The notes under the pieces: generated by a model
Databases searched by the model: none
What the model saw: the letters and a program-made list of their open reading frames with translations, nothing else
Told to the model about the DNA's origin: nothing
Program-made: the position numbers and the translations under genes
Shown: piece after piece, positions 6,345 to 6,410 of the stretch
Layout: each line of letters starts with the position of its first letter
Position numbering within the stretch: the first letter of the stretch is position 1
Source of the DNA: Actinomycetota bacterium
Lineage (GTDB): Bacteria; Actinomycetota; Humimicrobiia; Humimicrobiales; Humimicrobiaceae
Reading direction: 5' to 3'
Assembly: GCA_018894445.1 (NCBI GenBank)
Contig: JAHIPJ010000178.1
Coordinates: 1-6,410 of the forward strand
Length of the DNA stretch: 6,410 bases

Positions 6345-6360
6345 CGCACGCCAGCGTGCG
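6345..6360. repeat. GC-rich hairpin CGCACGC-CA-GCGTGCG
   Basis: The arms 6345-6351 and 6354-6360 are perfect 7-base reverse complements around two bases, in practice a 6-bp stem with a CCAG loop. Six G:C or C:G pairs make up most of the stem, so it is much stronger than any other hairpin in the window. No T-tract follows on either strand, so it is not a standard terminator. It may be a structural part of a dispersed repeat. Confidence 0.6.
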
Positions 6361-6410
6361 GCCGGCAATGCGGAAGTTCGAACCAATTTTCTTGTTGAGC
6401 GTATTTTTCG

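Larger units (their letters stand above)
6253..6410. other. GC-richer, compositionally distinct tail after the tRNA gene
   Basis: By hand count this stretch is about 48% G+C, clearly above the AT-rich remainder, and the change falls at the tRNA 3' end. It carries CG-rich words (GGCGCG, GCGTGCGGCCGGC) seen nowhere else in the window. No gene is supported: the minus-strand frames that are open here run straight through the tRNA and yield well-known tRNA-antisense artefacts. It may be the edge of an element integrated at the tRNA, a dispersed intergenic repeat, or foreign DNA joined during assembly. Confidence 0.5.

Noticed and set aside
6144..6386. Minus-strand open frame of 80 codons over the tRNA, containing GGEGGIRTHG
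   Set aside because: This is the familiar artefact from translating the antisense strand of a tRNA-Ser gene. The tRNA structure fully explains the sequence.
6214..6408. Second minus-strand frame open to the right edge (AGRTLACDFKNAFKIAEKYH... and HAEAQRAEA)
   Set aside because: It has no start in the window, ends inside the tRNA with another antisense artefact (GRDSNPR), and its middle is a short repeat. It is not credible as a gene without the sequence to the right.

Overview
The window is AT-rich bacterial chromosome, except for its last 160 bases. It carries one two-gene insertion sequence, a tail of broken genes to its left, and a conserved housekeeping block to its right. Stand-alone prephenate dehydratase, a bacterial-type seryl-tRNA synthetase and a membrane-anchored M23 peptidase all say Bacteria. 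The lineage cannot be fixed from sequence alone. The SerS motif 2 wording (CFRREAGTYGKD...RVHQFDKVEMF) recalls actinobacterial-type SerS. With such low GC, that would fit an uncultivated low-GC lineage (low-GC Actinobacteriota relatives or Atribacterota are guesses).

Left part (1-485): the tail of an unidentified plus-strand gene ends at 126. After 88 bases with nothing recognisable comes a minus-strand C-terminal fragment of a HAD-superfamily (Cof-type) phosphatase at 215-466. Its missing N-terminal two thirds cannot be found anywhere in the window. The fragment ends exactly against a perfect 19-bp palindrome, beyond which the mobile element begins.

Mobile element (about 486 to about 2757): a small Cys-motif protein of the kind called DUF6788 overlaps by 20 bp a DDE transposase of the IS4/IS1634-like superfamily, with D168, D261 and an intact Y-R-E-K signature. 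Both genes look intact. The element ends are only tentatively placed: two imperfect inverted-repeat pairs compete and no target-site duplication is visible.

Housekeeping block (2861-6252), all on the plus strand: a membrane-anchored M23 peptidase, then pheA (phenylalanine biosynthesis) and serS 18 bp apart and surely co-transcribed. A tRNA-Ser(UGA) gene follows, with its own near-ideal extended -10 promoter. SerS therefore lies directly beside one of its tRNA substrates.

Right edge (6253-6410): immediately after the encoded CCA of the tRNA the composition jumps to roughly 48% GC by hand count. A 15-bp-period repeat and a GC-rich hairpin appear there. This could be the start of an integrated element at the tRNA 3' end, a dispersed intergenic repeat, or an assembly join. 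I found no clear new multi-gene system. The most worthwhile leads are the accessory Cys-motif protein of the IS and the compositional break at the tRNA.
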